Shown in pieces: positions 4,808-6,828 of a DNA stretch of 6,828 bases. The DNA lies in the NCBI GenBank assembly GCA_002420305.1, contig DIHT01000132.1, forward strand, positions 11,686 to 18,513, read 5' to 3'. The first letter of the stretch is position 1; the number at the start of each line of letters is the position of its first letter. The position numbers were made by a program, and so were the translations under genes. Below the pieces are notes generated by a model. That model did no database searches, was not told the origin of the DNA, and saw only the letters and a program-made list of their open reading frames with translations. This stretch comes from Akkermansiaceae bacterium UBA5689. GTDB lineage: Bacteria > Verrucomicrobiota > Verrucomicrobiia > Verrucomicrobiales > Akkermansiaceae.

Positions 4808-6828
4808 ATGGAACCCTCCAAAACCCACTTGGCTACGGGAGCCCTCTCCGTCTTCCTCGCCATCGCAGGAGTTCTTTCCTCCTCAGGAGCTCCAATCATC
4901 TCTGAAATTCTCGCCGATAACGAGTCGGGTCTGAGAGATGAAGACGGCGAATGGGAGGACTGGCTCGAACTCTACAATCCCGATCCCGCACCCTACAATC
5001 TTGGAGGGCATTTTCTCACCGACAATCCGGACAACCCGACAAAGTGGCGCATCCCCGACGACACCGTTCTCCTCCCCGGGGGGTTCCTGGTGATCTTTGC
5101 CTCCGGAAAGGACCGCGCGATTACCAATCAGGAACTTCATACCAGTTTCGGCCTCGACAACAGCGGTGAGTATCTCGCTCTCGTCTCTCCCGATGGAGTC
5201 TCCATCCTCGACGACTTTACTCCTACATACCCTGCCCAATTCGACGATGCATCCTTTGGCATTGAGCAGACTCCGGTCACAGGTGAGGAGATCCTTATCG
5301 GGGTGGATTCCGCCTGCAGGACCTATGTGCCCACCGACAACAGTCTGGGCCTCAGCTGGACCCAGGCCAACTTCGGCGACAATCTGTGGAGTGCCGGGTT
5401 CCTCGGAGCCGGATACGAGCGGAGCACGGGCTACCGGGAACTGATCGCGAGTGACCTTGAGCAGGTCGCCTTCGATCGTAATTCCTCAGTCTATATCCGA
5501 ATACCTTTCGATCTAGCACGGACGGACAATATTCTCAGTCTCTCCCTCGATGTTCAATACGACGACGGACTTGTCGCCTACCTCAATGGTGTCCGGGTCA
5601 CCTCCCTGAATGCTCCCGGGGCACCCGTCTTCAATTCCAGCGCATTAAGCGACCGCGCCGACTCTGCGGCCTTGGATTTCCAAACAATCCAACTCAACAG
5701 CCACCTCAGCCGGCTCAGAACAGGAGCGAATGTTCTCTCACTGCATCTCATGAATTCCTCCGCGGACGATGACGACCTGCTGCTCAGACCCCAGCTTAGT
5801 GTGATCCGCACCCTGTCACTCGAACTGGGTGAATCCGCCTACTTCGCGAATCCCACTCCGGGTCAACGTAACGGCAGCCAGGAGCAGCTCCCAACCAGCG
5901 AGGTGGTATTTTCTCACCGCAGTCAGACTTTTATCGATAACTTCGAAGTCTCTCTCTCAAGCGCCTTCCCGAGTGAAGTCATCCGCTATACTACGGACCG
6001 TTCAGAACCAAACGCAAATTCTCCTCGCTATACCGAACCCATCCTAATCGATAGCTCAATTCAGATAAGAGCACGGGTCTTCGGTGAAAATAACGCGCAG
6101 GGCCCCGTCAAGATGCGAAGCTTCCTGAAGGTGGGAGAAGCCGTTCTTCAGCAATTCAATTCCAACTTGCCGATCCTCATCATCGAAACGTGGAACAGAG
6201 GCGATCCGGGCGGAAACACCCACCTCGATGGCTTCATGGCAATTATCGAGCCCGATCCCGAAACGGGCAGGGCTCGGATTACAGATGAGTTCGCCACTGA
6301 CACCCGGGTAGGTCTCAAACGACGAGGATCCTCCTCCTTCGGCTGGCCGAAATATTCCATGACGGTAGAAGCGCGCGACGAAGAGGGGCTCGATAAGGGA
6401 ATTACGCCCCTCGATATGCCCCGTGAATCCGACTGGATTCTGAGTGGGCGGTATCAATTTGACCGGGCACTCATGCGCAATGATCTCATGTATGAATTGA
6501 GTCGCCAGACCGGCGAATACGCGACTCGTACTAAGTTCGTTGAAGTCGTGCATAACGTCCGAGGTGGCCCCCTTACCTACTCTGGATCCTATTTCGGGGT
6601 GTATTCCCTGATGGAAAAAATCAAACGGGACGACGGCAGGGTCCCCGTGGCACGGATTGACCCCAGAGATTCAAGGGAGCCCGCAGTCTCGGGCGGATAT
6701 ATGTTCAAGAAGGACCGCCTGGATCCCGGAGACAGTGGATTCAGCGTGGCGGGTCTGGGAACTCTGGGATGGGTTGAACCCAAAGAGCGGGAGGTATCCA
6801 GCCGGCAGAGATCGTGGCTTACCGCTCA
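4808..6828 (+). CDS. Exported lamin-tail/CotH kinase-like protein (C-terminus beyond right edge)
   Basis: Open from ATG 4808 to the right edge (673 residues). Residues 1-28 are a signal peptide (GALSVFLAIAGVLSSSGA). Residues 29-150 are a lamin tail domain: ISEILADNESG, EDWLELYNPDP, YNLGGHFLTDNP, WRIPDD and LLPGGFLVIFASGKD. Residues 205-335 form a beta-sandwich with YIRIPFDL, YDDGLVAYLNGVRV and NVLSLHLMN, common in this protein type. Residues 364-441 resemble the chitobiase/hexosaminidase C-terminal domain (IRYTTDRSEPNANSPRYTEP, then IQIRARVF). From about 455 a CotH-type kinase domain begins: LPILIIETW, LKRRGSSSFGWPKYSMTVE (503-521), DWILSGRYQFDRALMRNDL (542-560) and SYFGVYSLMEKIKRDDGRV (594-612). 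Bacillus CotH is an atypical kinase that phosphorylates spore-coat proteins; here the target is unknown and the distal part of the domain is missing. No Shine-Dalgarno sequence is seen before the ATG, and the gene is divergent from the propeller gene. Confidence 0.92.
   Translation, partial: MEPSKTHLATGALSVFLAIAGVLSSSGAPIISEILADNESGLRDEDGEWEDWLELYNPDPAPYNLGGHFLTDNPDNPTKWRIPDDTVLLPGGFLVIFASGKDRAITNQELHTSFGLDNSGEYLALVSPDGVSILDDFTPTYPAQFDDASFGIEQTPVTGEEILIGVDSACRTYVPTDNSLGLSWTQANFGDNLWSAGFLGAGYERSTGYRELIASDLEQVAFDRNSSVYIRIPFDLARTDNILSLSLDVQYDDGLVAYLNGVRVTSLNAPGAPVFNSSALSDRADSAALDFQTIQLNSHLSRLRTGANVLSLHLMNSSADDDDLLLRPQLSVIRTLSLELGESAYFANPTPGQRNGSQEQLPTSEVVFSHRSQTFIDNFEVSLSSAFPSEVIRYTTDRSEPNANSPRYTEPILIDSSIQIRARVFGENNAQGPVKMRSFLKVGEAVLQQFNSNLPILIIETWNRGDPGGNTHLDGFMAIIEPDPETGRARITDEFATDTRVGLKRRGSSSFGWPKYSMTVEARDEEGLDKGITPLDMPRESDWILSGRYQFDRALMRNDLMYELSRQTGEYATRTKFVEVVHNVRGGPLTYSGSYFGVYSLMEKIKRDDGRVPVARIDPRDSREPAVSGGYMFKKDRLDPGDSGFSVAGLGTLGWVEPKEREVSSRQRSWLTA

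Noticed and set aside
6056..6553. 165-codon minus-strand ORF within the CotH gene
   Set aside because: It is antisense to the conserved kinase-domain segment, with no independent domain or start signal.
1..6828. CRISPR, insertion sequence, prophage or defence-system signatures
   Set aside because: The only repeats are protein-coding TSP3 repeats. No transposase, integrase, nuclease or regularly spaced identical repeat was seen on either strand.

Overview
The window reads as a piece of a bacterial chromosome, most likely from the PVC group and probably Verrucomicrobiota (a planctomycete is the main alternative). The evidence is the gene content: a secreted thrombospondin type 3 (TSP3) repeat protein, a signal-peptide-bearing PQQ-like beta-propeller with the N-terminal WPRFRG motif, and a lamin-tail/CotH-kinase protein. 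These families are common together in that group. The lineage call is inference, because no rRNA or marker gene is present.

Layout: (1) bases 1-3131, minus strand, hold the first 1043 residues of a large exported calcium-binding protein that runs off the left edge. It alternates four beta-rich domains (discoidin/F-type-lectin-like, an unassigned beta-sandwich, PA14-like, and the start of a LamG-like domain) with three acidic blocks of five TSP3 motifs each. (2) Bases 3132-3312 are a spacer with an 8-bp inverted repeat and phased TCCAC motifs. (3) Bases 3313-4623, minus strand, encode a complete 436-residue exported PQQ-like propeller, probably eight-bladed. (4) Bases 4624-4807 are a divergent intergenic region with a 10-bp palindrome and repeated TTGCCA words. 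(5) Bases 4808-6828, plus strand, encode the first 673 residues of an exported protein with a lamin tail domain, a beta-sandwich, a chitobiase-C-terminal-like domain and a CotH-type kinase domain cut by the right edge.

All three products carry N-terminal export signals, so the region serves the cell envelope or exterior. The propeller and TSP3 genes are co-directional, 181 bp apart, and could be co-transcribed; the CotH gene is divergent. Nothing in the sequence ties the three into one pathway. I saw no RNA gene, CRISPR array, insertion sequence or attachment site. The window looks like ordinary chromosomal surface-protein territory rather than a new mobile or defence system. The points most worth following are the block architecture of the TSP3 protein, its two vicinal-cysteine doublets, and the extracytoplasmic CotH kinase-like protein.
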